Source: Azorinus chamasolen | Taxonomy: Eukaryota > Mollusca > Bivalvia > Cardiida > Solecurtidae | Assembly (NCBI GenBank): GCA_963576725.1 | Contig: OY755241.1 | Span: 77,424,701-77,488,700 of the forward strand | DNA: 64,000 nt | Reading direction: 5' to 3' | Part shown: piece by piece, positions 1 to 10,589 of the stretch | Layout of the letters: the number at the start of each line of letters is the position of its first letter | How positions within the stretch are numbered: position 1 is the stretch's first letter | Notes under the pieces: model-generated | The model's input: the letters and a program-made list of their open reading frames with translations, nothing else | Database searches by the model: none | Told to the model about the DNA's origin: nothing | Position numbers and translations under genes: made by a program

Positions 1-226
1 TAACCCATTGAAGTGCACTGACATTTGCCAACAGCGTAGAAAAAGATCAGAGGGCTCCTAGAGGAGTGATTTGATCATGGTCTGCTTTACTTGTCAATTA
101 AAATCCTCTAGCAAACTAATCAAGTCTTACTGAATGGACTCTTAAACTAGGATAAGCTATCCACTTTTAATATTCAGCTTTCAAAGTGTTGATCATGAAC
201 AAATTTGAAGCCACAGGCCATGGACG

Positions 227-476
227 TTAACCTCTTTACACTATAAATAAATATGCTTTCTATGCCTTTGAAAACAGAGTAGACCTAGATCAGATGGCTC
301 CTCTAGATGTCCGATCTAGGTCTGCTCTGTTTGCTTATGATATAATATAGATATAATTCTACAGTTTCTTCCATTGCCACCAATTCCTGTGTCCATGTGC
401 TGTTATAACAATCTACATGTAATTACCATTGATGCTGTCATTATTTCTTACATATATTCATGGAGTAAAGGGTTAA
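227..476 (+). mobile_element. M3 MITE with palindromic core
   Basis: TTAA lies at both ends (227-230, 473-476). The left end reads TTAACCTCTTTACACTATAA and the right end ATTCATGGAGTAAAGGGTTAA, an imperfect inverted repeat. The centre (about 270-335) is the palindromic core seen throughout the window: an arm AAACAGAGTAGACC answered by GGTCTGCTCTGTTT. It has no coding capacity, so it is presumably moved by a piggyBac-like transposase in trans, inferred from the TTAA flanks. Confidence 0.75.
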
Positions 477-521
477 AATTACACGCAGAGTGTTACACTT
501 GGAAAAGTGTTACAACTCTAA

Positions 522-754
522 ATAACCCATTACCTCTTGAATATTCATGTAAGAAATAACTACATCATGAATATTAATAAGCTTATCTGATATATATGAG
601 CACAGAATGTTTGGCCCTGGTGGAAACTGTTGAATCGGATCTATATATTTCCATAGGCAAACAGAGCAGACGATGAACAGATGGTTCCTTTTGGAGCCAT
701 CTAAGCTGGGTCTCCTCTGTTTGGAAAGGCATGAAAAGGTTTTCTGTCAGTTAA
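522..754 (-). mobile_element. M3 MITE, inverted, degraded
   Basis: Reverse-orientation M3: the CATGAATATTCATG-type end is on the left (ATAACCCATTACCTCTTGAA) and the core palindrome is at about 655-721 (GCAAACAGAGCAGAC ... CTCCTCTGTTTG). The left TTAA has decayed to ATAA. The right end abuts the TTAA of the next element at 751. Confidence 0.6.
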
Positions 755-984
755 ACCCATTCCCACTTAGGCTATTTTCATACCTACAATGTAACCTCCT
801 TGATTAAATCTACCAAAAAGGATTAACTAGAGAAAAGGAAGTTTTCAGAATTACGTTGTTTTGAAACCATTGTGATAAATAGAGCATTTGCTCCACAGGA
901 GCAAATGCTCTATTTATCACAATGGTTTTACAAAGTGACTTTTACAGAAGTGTCAAAAGGCATCAATATGCAGGAATGGGTTAA
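751..984 (-). mobile_element. M2 MITE with a different palindromic core
   Basis: TTAA at 751-754 and 981-984, with termini ACCCATTCCC and GGAATGGG. The core (about 855-932) is a long, nearly perfect palindrome whose arms read AAACCATTGTGATAAATAG and GAGCATTTGCTCC around the dyad. It contains an unoccupied TTAA at 823-826, in the context GGATTAACTAGAGAAAAGG. In two other M2 copies of this window an M1 element occupies that exact site. Confidence 0.8.
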
Positions 985-1224
985 GGGTTAAATTTAGTGG
1001 ATAGGTAACCATCACAAACACTTATCATAGTACCCCTTTATATATAAAGCAACACTTTCAAACTTTTCATGATTGGATGCCACTGTCACATGGAAAAACA
1101 GCTACAAGTACAGACAGTCCAGGAATATAGCAACATGATACCTCTTAATGTTCCAATGGAAAAGGATAAAGATTACAGAACAATGACTTGTCTATATACA
1201 CTAATCCTTTCCATTATAGAGACA

Positions 1225-1310
1225 CCTTTTCAAACTTTTAGTACAGAGTAGACCCAGATCAGATGGCTCCTGTAGTAGCTGTCTGATCAGGGTCTGATTT
1301 ATTTGCTAAT
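1225..1310 (+). mobile_element. Truncated MITE, palindromic core only
   Basis: Core palindrome ACAGAGTAGACCCAGATCAG ... CTGATCAGGGTCTGATTTAT. Family ends are not recognisable. The 200 bp to its left hold weak M1/M3-like remnants. Confidence 0.5.
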
Positions 1311-1358
1311 GTCATACGATAGGCCTGTGTTCTTGCTTATGAAACTCCTGTGTTCTTG

Positions 1359-1489
1359 CTTATAAAACTTTTTAGTTGAGTCTGAGTTCGTTCTCAAGTT
1401 TTTGATTGGTCAGAGTTGAGCCTTTGGCTAAAATCTGACAAATCAAAAGCTTGAGAACAAACCCAGACTCAACTAAAAAGCTTTATAAG
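1359..1489. mobile_element. Foldback (hairpin) element
   Basis: Two arms of about 56 bp face each other: CTTATAAAACTTTTTAGTTG at the left end and CAACTAAAAAGCTTTATAAG at the right end, with GGTCAGA / TCTGACA near the loop. There are few mismatches and no ORF. It is a short foldback MITE of unknown family. Confidence 0.7.
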
Positions 1490-1935
1490 CATGGACCCTG
1501 ATTATACAGTTGCTATCAATACCAAAAAATCCTGTGTTCATATGCATTTATAAAAATTCAGCTTATAATTATTCATGATGTCTGTCATTACTTCTTACAT
1601 GAAAATTCATCCGGTAGAATGTTACAATGAATGTTCATAATTATCCAATAGCAGTGCTTTCAGATAAGTCTTATTTCAAAATAGTACATTTTTGTACTTA
1701 CTTTGTATTTTTCTCATCTGTGTTTTCATCTTGGCTGTTAGTTCATCGTCTGTACTTCCATGACTGAAAGCAGAAAATACAGCCATTGCTCCACCTGATA
1801 TTTATATTGTCCTGGAAAGTATGCAGAACTGAAAAGGTAACTGTAATAGCTAGAAGCCGGCATGCACAACAAGGTGACATTCCTTTGACATTCAAAGTTT
1901 ATTGCTATATATTCATTGTCATAAAAAAAGTAGCA

Positions 1936-2164
1936 TTAACCCATTCCCGCATATTGACGCCATTTGACGCCTCTGTAAAAGGCACTTTTTGAAACCATTC
2001 TGATAAATAGAGCATTTGCTCCATAGGAGCAAATGCTCTATTTATCAGAATGGTTTCAATACTACACAATTCTAAATGTTTTCTTTTCTCTAGTAAATGC
2101 TCCTTTTGGGTAGACTTTTTCAAAGAGGTTAGGTCTAAAAATAGCCTAAGTGGGAATGGGTTAA
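1936..2164 (+). mobile_element. M2 MITE, near-perfect copy
   Basis: TTAA at 1936-1939 and 2161-2164, with termini CCCATTCCCGCATATTGACG and CTAAGTGGGAATGGG. The centre (about 1989-2060) is an almost perfect 70-bp palindrome of the CCATTCTGATAAATAGAGC type. This copy has TAAA rather than TTAA at the internal insertion site used by M1 elsewhere. Confidence 0.85.
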
Positions 2165-2201
2165 TTGAGTAAAATCTTTTAAGGTACCATCTTTATCTTT
2201 C

Positions 2202-2422
2202 TAACCCTTTATGTTATAGATAAGTCTTCCAATGAATTTGCAAACAAAAGAAGACTCAAAACAGATGGCTCCTGTTCGAGGGTCAGCTCTGTTTACAGAT
2301 AGAATAATACAGATCTGATTCTACAGTTTCTGTCATGGCCACCTGCCATTATAAAACATAATCAAATAAATACTAATGAGGTCATTATTTCTTATATGAA
2401 TATTGATGAATTAAAGGTTTAA
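2202..2422 (+). mobile_element. M3 MITE, degraded
   Basis: Starts CTAACCCTTTATGTTATAG and ends near TTAA 2419-2422. A degraded core lies at 2240-2300 (GCAAACAAAAGAAGAC ... GGTCAGCTCTGTTTAC). The typical M3 right half with ATTTCTTATATGAATATT is present. Confidence 0.6.
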
Positions 2423-2431
2423 TGCAATGGC

Positions 2432-2756
2432 TAGAATATGGAATCATTGTATTTATATCTTAACCCTTCAAGTACTTAGTGAATATTCATATAAACAAGA
2501 GAGTCGTCACGGGTGACAAATGCCCCCAAAGTGTTTGACACCGAAATGCATTTTGGCGGAAAAACAATACAATGTAATGCAGGTGTAACATGAAATTTTG
2601 ATGCTGTTAAAAATGACACAGGAGTCAGTTCTTAACATTAGAAACAGAACCTTTGGATTATGATAGCTAAGAAAAGAGCCAAGCGTCAAAACTTAGTTAA
2701 AAAGGACCCTAAGTCATTCTCAACGTTAAAAAGGACCCTGGGTTGATTGTCAACGT
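2432..2756. other. No recognised feature
   Basis: AT-rich sequence without a convincing ORF or element end. Two short direct copies of CGTTAAAAAGGACCCT lie at about 2694-2745, just before the tandem array begins. Confidence 0.5.
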
Positions 2757-2986
2757 TTAAGGTATAGGAGATATGCTCTGGACAAGCTTTTTGTATCTGG
2801 TAAGATATAGAAGATATGCTGTAAAATTGAGGTCAAAGGTCAAGGTCAAGGTCAGTGATCTGAAAATGGTACACGACTCTCCGCCATCCCAAGATGAACT
2901 CACAAATCAAATTTGGAATCCGTAGCTGGTAAGGTATAGGAAAAATGCTCCGGACAAGCTTTGTGTAAAATCTAGGTCAAAGGTCA

Positions 2987-3001
2987 AGGTCACAGTGACC
3001 T
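2987..3001. promoter_or_regulatory. Estrogen-response-element-like palindrome (first of a series)
   Basis: AGGTCACAGTGACCT is a perfect inverted repeat of AGGTCA with 3-bp spacing, matching the classical vitellogenin ERE. Identical 15-mers start at 3134, 3598, 3913, 4424, 4739 and 5054. TAG-spacer versions start at 3283 and 4109. The alternate subunits carry a one-base variant (TGATCT). Function is not shown. Confidence 0.6.
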
Positions 3002-5434
3002 GAAAATGGTACGCGACACACCGTCATCCCAAGATAAACTCACACATTAAATTTGGAATCCGTAGCTGGTAAGGTATAGGAGATATTCTCTGGACAACCT
3101 TTTTTGTAACATTGAGGTCGAAGGTCAAGGTCAAGGTCACAGTGACCTGAAAATGGTACGTGACACTCCGCCATCTGAAGGTGATCTCACACACCAAATT
3201 TGGAATCCGTATCTGGTAAGGTATAAGAGATATGCTCCGGACAAGCTTTTTGTAAAATCGGTCAAGGTCAAGGTCAAGGTTAAGGTCATAGTGACCTGGA
3301 AATGGTACATGACACTCCGCCATCCCAAGATGAACTCACACACCAAATTTGGAATCTGTAGCTGGTAAGGTAAAGGAGATATGCTCCGGACAAGCTTTTT
3401 GTAAAATCGGTCAAAGGTCATGGTCAAGGTCACAGTGATCTGAAAATGGTACGAGACACTCCTCCATCCCAAGATGAACTCACACACCAAATTTGGAATC
3501 CTTAGCTGGTAAGGAATAGGAGATATACTCCGGACAAGCTTTTTGTAGCTGGTAAGGTATAAGCGGTTTTTAAAATTGAGGTCAAAGGTCAAGGTCAAGG
3601 TCACAGTGACCTGGAAATGGTACGCGACACTCCGCCATCCCAAGATGAACTCACACAGCAAATTTGGAATCTGTAGCTGGTAAGGTAAAGGAGATATGCT
3701 CCGGACAAGCTTTTTGTAAAATCGGTCAAAGGTCATGGTCAAGGTCACAGTGATCTGAAAATGGTACGCAACACTCCTCCATCCCAAGATGAACTCACAC
3801 ACCAAATTTGGAATCCTTAGCTGGTAAGGTATAGGAGATATACTCCGGACAAGCTTTTTGTAGCTGGTAAGGCATAAGCTTTTTTTAAAATCGAGGTCAA
3901 AGGTCATGGTCAAGGTCACAGTGACCTGGAAATGGTACGCGACACTCCGCCATCCCAAGATGAACTCACACAGCAAATTTGGAATCTGTAGCTGGTAAGG
4001 TAAAGGAGATATGCTCCGGACAACACCAAATTTGGAATCCGTATCTGGTAAGGTATAAGAGATATGCTCTGGACAAGCTTTTTGTAAAATCGGTCAAGGT
4101 CAAGGTTAAGGTCATAGTGACCTTGAAATGGTACATGACACTCCGCCATCCCAAGATGAACTCACACACCAAATTTGGAATCTGTAGCTGGTAAGGTAAA
4201 GGAGATATGCTCCGGACAAGCTTTTTGTAAAATCGGTCAAAGGTCATGGTCAAGGTCACAGTGATCTGAAAATGGTACGAGACACTCCTCCATCCCAAGA
4301 TGAACTCACACACCAAATTTGGAATCCTTAGCTGGTAAGGAATAGGAGATATACTCCGGACAAGCTTTTTGTAGCTGGTAAGGTATAAGCGGTTTTTAAA
4401 ATCGAGGTCAAAGGTCAAGGTCAAGGTCACAGTGACCTGGAAATGGTACGCGACACTCCGCCATCCCAAGATGAACTCACACAGCAAATTTGGAATCTGT
4501 AGCTGGTAAGGTAAAGGAGATATGCTCCGGACAAGCTTTTTGTAAAATCGGTCAAAGGTCATGGTCAAGGTCACAGTGATCTGAAAATGGTACGAGACAC
4601 TCCTCCATCCCAAGATGAACTCACCCACCAAATTTGGAATCCTTAGCTGGTAAGGAATAGGAGATATACTCCGGACAAGCTTTTTGTAGCTGGTAAGGTA
4701 TAAGCGGTTTTTAAAATCGAGGTCAAAGGTCAAGGTCAAGGTCACAGTGACCTGGAAATGGTACGCGACACTCCGCCATCCCAAGATGAACTCACACAGC
4801 AAATTTGGAATCTGTAGCTGGTAAGGTAAAGGAGATATGCTCCGGACAAGCTTTTTGTAAAATCGGTCAAAGGTCATGGTCAAGGTCACAGTGATCTGAA
4901 AATGGTACGCAACACTCCTCCATCCCAAGATGAACTCACACACCAAATTTGGAATCCTTAGCTGGTAAGGTATAGGAGATATACTCCGGACAAGCTTTTT
5001 GTAGCTGGTAAGGCATAAGCTTTTTTTAAAATCAAGGTCAAAGGTCATGGTCAAGGTCACAGTGACCTGGAAATGGTACGCGACACTCCCAGGGTTCCCA
5101 CAAAACAGAAAATATAAAATTCCCTGACTTTTCACTGACTTTTCCCTGACCGAATTTCAATTTTCCCTGACCCCATGTTAACAGATTAAGTTTAATTGGT
5201 CATCTATGAGCATGATCAATAAATGTTGGCCTCCGTCCTCCCCATCAGCCAATCCTTACCACCTCTCTCTTTATGACAACTATATATACAGCAGCAGTGT
5301 TTTGATCATTTTAAAAAAAATGTTTCTGACTTTTTCATTTTTAATTGCTCAATATTGAATGTTACATGCAGAATGCCAAACATGTCCTAATATGCACTCA
5401 AAGTATAAAGTATCTTGAATATTTTCTACCTCTC

Positions 5435-5687
5435 TTAACCCTTTCCTCCATGATTTTTTATTAGAGACTCCATGTACTATGAATATATAATTAAGTAAAA
5501 TTTTATTTTTTTAAAGCAAAGTTAAGAAATATTTTGGCAGTAGACTACAGTAAAAACTCAGATTTATGATATTTTTCTAAGCAAACAGAGTAGACCCTGA
5601 TCAGGCAGCTCCTACAGGAGCTGCCTGATATGGGTCTATTCTGTTTGCAAAGGTGATAAAATGTGTATCTATGGTAGAAATGGTTAA
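5435..5687 (-). mobile_element. M3 MITE nested in T3
   Basis: TTAA at 5435-5438 and 5684-5687. The core palindrome at 5580-5648 has arms GCAAACAGAGTAGACCCTGA and ATGGGTCTATTCTGTTTGC around GCAGCTCCTACAGGAGCTGC. Confidence 0.7.
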
Positions 5688-5767
5688 TCTTTCAGTTTTT
5701 CTGTGTAAGCTGAATTTTAAAATAGTACGTCATACAGTCTGTAAGACACTGATACAGCATGCTATTA

Positions 5768-5898
5768 AAATGGGGTCAAAATTGGCCCTGCCCCAGGGCT
5801 GGCTAGTTTTCTATAGAAACACATGGTGAAAACTTTGAAAATATTCTCCTCTGATTTTCTGGTGAGCGATATCAGGGCCTTTCAGGCCCTCTTGTTTT
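5768..5898 (-). mobile_element. Family A pearl-type head fragment, inverted
   Basis: The reverse complement reads AACAAGAGGGCCTGAAAGG, then GCTCACCAGAAAATCAGAGG and a piece of the family A core unit (GGGGCAGGGCCAATTTTG). It is a truncated 5' end lying inside T3. Confidence 0.75.
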
Positions 5899-6033
5899 GC
5901 AATTTAATCAAAATTTTGCATCACTTGGGATGTTTTTCCCAAATTGGGAAAAATAGGTCCTTTTAATGGGTCTATGTAGATGCCAGAAAAGGGTCTACAT
6001 TTTCACTGTTTTCATAATAGCAGACCAAATATT

Positions 6034-6153
6034 GCTGCCCTTACAAGTGAAGACAGTACAGTAGAATGTCGAATATCTAGCACCGCTGCCCAGCCTGTCC
6101 TAACAAGTGAAGACACTACAGTAGACTGTCCAATATCTAGCATTGCTGCCCTA
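6034..6153 (+). repeat. Two-copy 60-bp direct repeat
   Basis: ACAAGTGAAGACAGTACAGT at 6043 recurs at 6103 as ACAAGTGAAGACACTACAGT, followed in both by AATATCTAGCA. It lies inside T3. Confidence 0.7.
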
Positions 6154-6891
6154 TTCTAGCACTGCTGTCAAAATGGATGCTGGAGTCTTGCAGAGGTGCC
6201 AGAATTCTCCAATGATTTTGTTTTAACAGATTTCATGACAGATATACTATAAAATTTGGATGTGAAATATACAAAGCTAATCAAAGATGTATAAAGATGT
6301 TCTCTTTAATTTTATGGCTGAATGCATGTAACAAAAATGTGACGTGTATTTTGACATGATAATCTTTGAAAAAGGCCCTTAATGGTCAAAATATTAGATC
6401 AGATCAATTCAAGTATTTATGTATAAAGATGTTTGGTTTAGTCAAAATTGAAGAAACTGCCTTAGCCTTTTATTTTCATTCTTTCTCCTTTTTGACATAT
6501 TTCCTCAGCTCTCATCCTTTGGTTCCAAAATTCCCTGACTTTTTCCTGACTTTTGCCAAATTTCAAATTTCCCTGACCAATTAAAAAATTCCCCGACTTT
6601 TCCCTGACCTTGAAAAAAAATCTTTTTTCCCTGACTTTTCCCTGTCCGTGGGAACCCTGACTCCGCCATCCCAAGATGAACTCACACAGCAAATTTGGAA
6701 TCTGTAGCTGGTAAGGTAAAGGAGATATGCTCCGGACAAGCTTTTTGTAAAATCAAGGTCAAAGGTCAAGGTCAAGGTCACAGTGACATGAAAATGGTAC
6801 GCGACACTCCCCCATCCCAAGATGAACTCACACACCAAATTTGGTATCCGTAGCTGATGTGACAAAGGAAATATACTCCGGACAAAATGTA

Positions 6892-6978
6892 CACACACCC
6901 ACACACACACACACCCACCCACCCACCCACACACCCACCCACCCACACACCCACACACACACACACCCACCCACACAC
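6892..6978 (+). repeat. (ACAC/ACCC)n microsatellite
   Basis: Continuous C/A simple repeat mixing CACA and CCCA blocks. It occupies the microsatellite position between the core array and the 3' hairpin of the family G element. Confidence 0.9.
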
Positions 6979-6995
6979 GCACGGTGCGATCACTA

Positions 6996-7026
6996 TATGC
7001 CGCCAAAGCCTAGCTTTGGGGGCATA
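6996..7026 (+). repeat. Family G 3' terminal hairpin
   Basis: TATGCCGCCAAAGC and GCTTTGGGGGCATA form a stem with a small loop, followed by AAAAA. The same design ends family B elements. Confidence 0.75.
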
Positions 7027-7067
7027 AAAATGATGTACATACGGCTAAAACACGGTATTGGTGCTGA

Positions 7068-8784
7068 TTTTATTTTTTTCATGTTATACTCATAAAACAG
7101 AAATTGAGTATGTCATAAAGACTTATTATATACTTTTTCCAAAGAAGGACATAGAAATCTTGCTTTCCCGCAAATTTCAAGTTGCTAACATCTGTAGTTT
7201 TGGAGATATGTTGTTTTTTATACCCCTAAAACGGCCATTTTTTAGCGTTATACTGTCTCACTTAAAAAAACAATAATTTCAACTCCAAATTATTTGTATT
7301 TGTTTAAGAGTTTATGTGCTGATATTGCTGTTGTTCTAAGGAAGAATTATACTTGTACATTGTGGTCCTTAAAGTAAGGGAATCTGTCTAAAATTGAGCT
7401 CTTTGTCCCAAAATTACTGACGACAGTACTTTTGTTAAAACATTTACAATATGGTACATTCCTCATGTTATGTGGCCATAAAACAGAGAAAATAATGTTA
7501 AATTCAGTTAAAATTGCTGTTTGAAACCTGCCATATATCCATTGTTGACAAATATAACAACCATCTCTCAAGGCCACCAAACTTCTAGGTGCAGGAGACG
7601 TTTTTTGTAATTTTTTTGAAGGAAAAAAAATGGTAGTGTCCGTAACCATGTCTAGGTTATGCTGGCATATTTTCAAAACTATATGCATATCAGAAGATTG
7701 GCCTTTTCAGAAATGTTTGTATACATAAGAGATATTACAGGGCCAAATTTCATTTACATGGTAATTAAGACATTTGAAATAAATTAACCTAAAAAAGTTA
7801 CGGACACTACATCAAATGGCTTGTAAAATTGTAGAAAAATATTTAACTCTTTGACTGAGTAGAACTTGCAATAAAAAGTTTAACAAGTTAGAGCTCCAAT
7901 AGTGAAATGTTCCATCATACATTATGTTTCTAAAAAAAGTAGGAATCATGATGTAATACCTTCTCTAAAGAAATATTGTATCATGCAATCGTCATGGGTT
8001 TCTAGAAACATTATTATAACATAACATTGTGATAAAGTACTGGCATTTAGAAGAACGCATTCCTCGTTTTAACTAGTCCTGTAACAGAATGCAACCCTAA
8101 AACATAAAAGCAAGAAAAAAAGAAATCTCTGGTGGTGATCGAGGTATGTTTAGTAGTTGCAATTACATTGCTATGAAATTGAGTAGTGTCCGTAACCAAT
8201 TTTGTCTTACTTTGTTAATGTTATATTTCTCCTCTGTGCATGAAATACAACTGAATGTTTTTCTTATTTTCATAAGATTGTTATCTAAGATATACTCATC
8301 CAACAAAAAGAACAAAAAGAACACTTATATTTTGAAAATATTGTAACAGAATTCCACATTAAACATTTATGACTCTATGTGAAAGATTTGCACTCTATGT
8401 GAACAATTTGCAATGTTGAAAATAAGAATAAACCATAAAAAACTCAACTTTATGGTAGTTATAAGTTTTACTCTATTACCTAAAAACTGAATTCTTTCAA
8501 AGTATGATGTCTGGTGCCAATAGTCAGTTTTCTGTAGTTGAGCAAAAAAGGTTACGGACACTACATGGCATGTTTTGATAAATGTCATGACCAAATGTTT
8601 ATCCCTCTTTTATTTTGCATATGACATGTCATGGAATAAGGAGATTTAAAACATTTACAATTAATCCAGTAAAGTGGTTTTGTTTTTAATAACTAAATTT
8701 CATGATAAAGCAGATCTATACTTACTTCTGCATGAAGAATTAGCAAAAGAGGTCAGTGGCTATCGGATACTTTTAAAGTTAATT
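7068..8784. other. T1 left interior, no convincing ORF
   Basis: AT-rich sequence. The longest open frame (7347-7688, minus) has no recognisable domain. It holds four copies of TAGTGTCCGTAAC in alternating orientation. A possible short coding trace near 8705-8760 (FHDKADLYLLLHEELAKEV) runs into the inserted family D element. Confidence 0.4.
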
Positions 8785-10589
8785 TATTATGTCTCCCCCC
8801 ATATTTATATGGGGGAGACATATTGTTTTCGTGAGAGTTGTCTGTCTGTCCGTCTGTCCGTCTGTCTGTCCGTCCGTCTGTCCGTCTGTCTGTCACACTT
8901 TTTGTCCGGACGATAACTTCAATATGCCTGATGCCAGTTGATTGAAACTTCATATATGGAAAGAGCATAATGAGAGGAAGTGTCATGCACAAGGTCCATA
9001 ACTCTGGCTTCACTAATATTGGAGTTATTGCCCTTTGTAAAAAAAAATCACACTTTTTTGTCCGGACGATAACTCCTATATGGCTCATGCCATTGGATTG
9101 AAACTTCATATATGGAAAGATCATGACGAGAGGAAGTGTCATGCACAAGGTCCATAACTCTGGCTTCACTAATATTGGAGTTATTGCCCTTTGTAAAAAA
9201 TATAATTTTTTGTCCGGACAATAAATTCAATATGCCTGATGCCAGTTGATTGAAACTTCATATATGGAAAGAGCATAATGAGAGGAAGTGTCATGCACAA
9301 GGTCCATAACTCTGGCTTCACTAATATTGGAGTTATTGCCCTTTGAAAAAAAAATCACACTTTTTGGTCCGGACGATAACTCCTATATGGCTCATGCCAT
9401 TGGATTGAAACTTCATATATGGAAAGATCATGACGAGAGGAAGTGTCATGCACAAGGTCCATAACTCTGGCTTCACTAATATTGGAGTTATTGCCCTTTG
9501 TAAAAAATATCATAATTTTTTATCCGGACAATAACTTCAATATGCCTGATGCCAGTTGATTGAAACTTCATATATGGAAAGAGCATAATGAGAGGAAGTG
9601 TCATGCACAAGGTCCATAACTCTGGCTTCACTAATATTGGAGTTATTGCCCTTTGTAAAAAATATCATAATTTTTTGTCCGGACAATAACTTCAATATGC
9701 CTGATGCCATTGGATTGAAACTTCATATATGGAAAGATCATAACGAGAGGAAGTGACATGCAGAAGGTACATAACTCTGGCCTCACTAATATAGGAGTTA
9801 TTGCCCTTTGTAAAAAAATCACACTTTTTTGTCCGGACGATAACTTCTATATGGCTCATGCCATTGGATTGAAACTTCATATATGGAAAGATCATAACGA
9901 GAGGAAGTGTCATGCACAAGGTCCATAACTCTGGCTTCACTAATATTGGAGTTATTGCCCTTTGTAAAAAAAATCACACTTTTTTGTCCGGACGATAACT
10001 TCTATATGGCTCATGCCATTGGATTGAAACTTCATATATGGAAAGATCATAACGAGAGGAAGTGTCATGCACAAGGTCCATAACTCTGGCTTCACTAATA
10101 TTGGAGTTATTGCCCTTTGTAAAAACAATCACAATTTTTTGTCCGGATGATTACTCCTATGTGACACATGCCATTGGAGTTAAACTTCATACATGGAACG
10201 ATCATAATAAGAGAAAGTGTCATGCATAAGATCCTTAACTCGAGCTTCAATAAATTTAGAGTTATTGCCCCTTGTACATTTGTTTAATTCTTTCTTGTCC
10301 GGACGATAACTCCTACATGGCTCTTGCCATCGTATTGAAACTTCATACATGGAAAGAGCATGATGAGAGAAAGTGTCATGAACAAGGGCCATAATTCTGG
10401 CTTCAATACTTTTGGAGTTATTGCCCTTTGTTACATTTTTTGGCCGATCAATAACTCCTGTTTGACTGATGCTATTGGAATGACATTTTATTTTTGGAAA
10501 GAGCATGATGAAAGTAAGTGTCATGCACAAGGGCCATAAATCTGGTATCAGTATTTTTGGAGTTATTAGCTGTTATCATTTTCTTCTTG
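8785..10589 (-). mobile_element. Family D pearl-type element, about ten 155-bp units
   Basis: Read on the minus strand it ends in a (CGGACAGA)n tract (about 8838-8895) and a hairpin TATGTCTCCCCC/GGGGGAGACATA (8788-8822). The core is marked by TCCGGACGATAACT at 8905, 9061, 9213, 9368, 9523, 9678, 9832, 9987, 10142 and 10298, so units are 152-156 bp. Two unit types alternate at first (CTTCAATATGCCTGATGCC versus CTCCTATATGGCTCATGCC). The AACAAG head is missing. It lies inside T1. Confidence 0.85.

Larger units (their letters stand above)
5090..6659. mobile_element. T3, nonautonomous DNA transposon inside the array
   Basis: Perfect 12-bp terminal inverted repeats CAGGGTTCCCAC (5090-5101) and GTGGGAACCCTG (6648-6659), flanked by a 5-bp direct duplication ACTCC (5085-5089, 6660-6664) that falls exactly in the array unit GACACTCCGCCATC. 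Both subterminal regions carry repeated TTCCCTGACTTTT motifs in the same orientation. No transposase ORF is present. The CAGGG end resembles hAT elements, but hAT would give 8-bp duplications, so the superfamily stays open. It contains an M3 MITE and a family A fragment. Confidence 0.85.
2757..7030 (+). repeat. Family G tandem array (pearl-type) with estrogen-response-like motifs
   Basis: Tandem units of about 157 bp pair into a 315-bp higher-order unit: the palindrome AGGTCAnnnTGACCT recurs at 3283, 3598, 3913 and again at 4109, 4424, 4739, 5054. A segment from about 3191 is duplicated from 4023, with a 6-bp indel. Each unit reads CAAGCTTTTTGTAAAATCG, AGGTCAAAGGTCAAGGTCA, a palindrome, AAATGGTACGCGACACTCC and CACACACCAAATTTGGAATC. 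The array is interrupted by T3 (5090-6659), resumes, and ends in an (AC/ACCC)n tract plus a TATGCC...GGGGGCATAAAAA hairpin, the 3' architecture of pearl-type elements. Because 315 is divisible by 3, minus-strand frames stay open for up to 389 codons; they are not genes. Confidence 0.85.

Noticed and set aside
3137..5135. Long minus-strand open frames of 279 and 389 codons
   Set aside because: They track the 315-bp repeat, whose length is divisible by three, and repeat the same peptide; there is no start, splice or domain evidence.
6581..7095. Glycine/valine/cysteine-rich and threonine/histidine-rich ORFs
   Set aside because: Both come from the (AC/ACCC)n tract and array flank.
8146..8346. 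66-codon ORF with hydrophobic start
   Set aside because: Low-complexity AT-rich frame inside T1 with no family resemblance.
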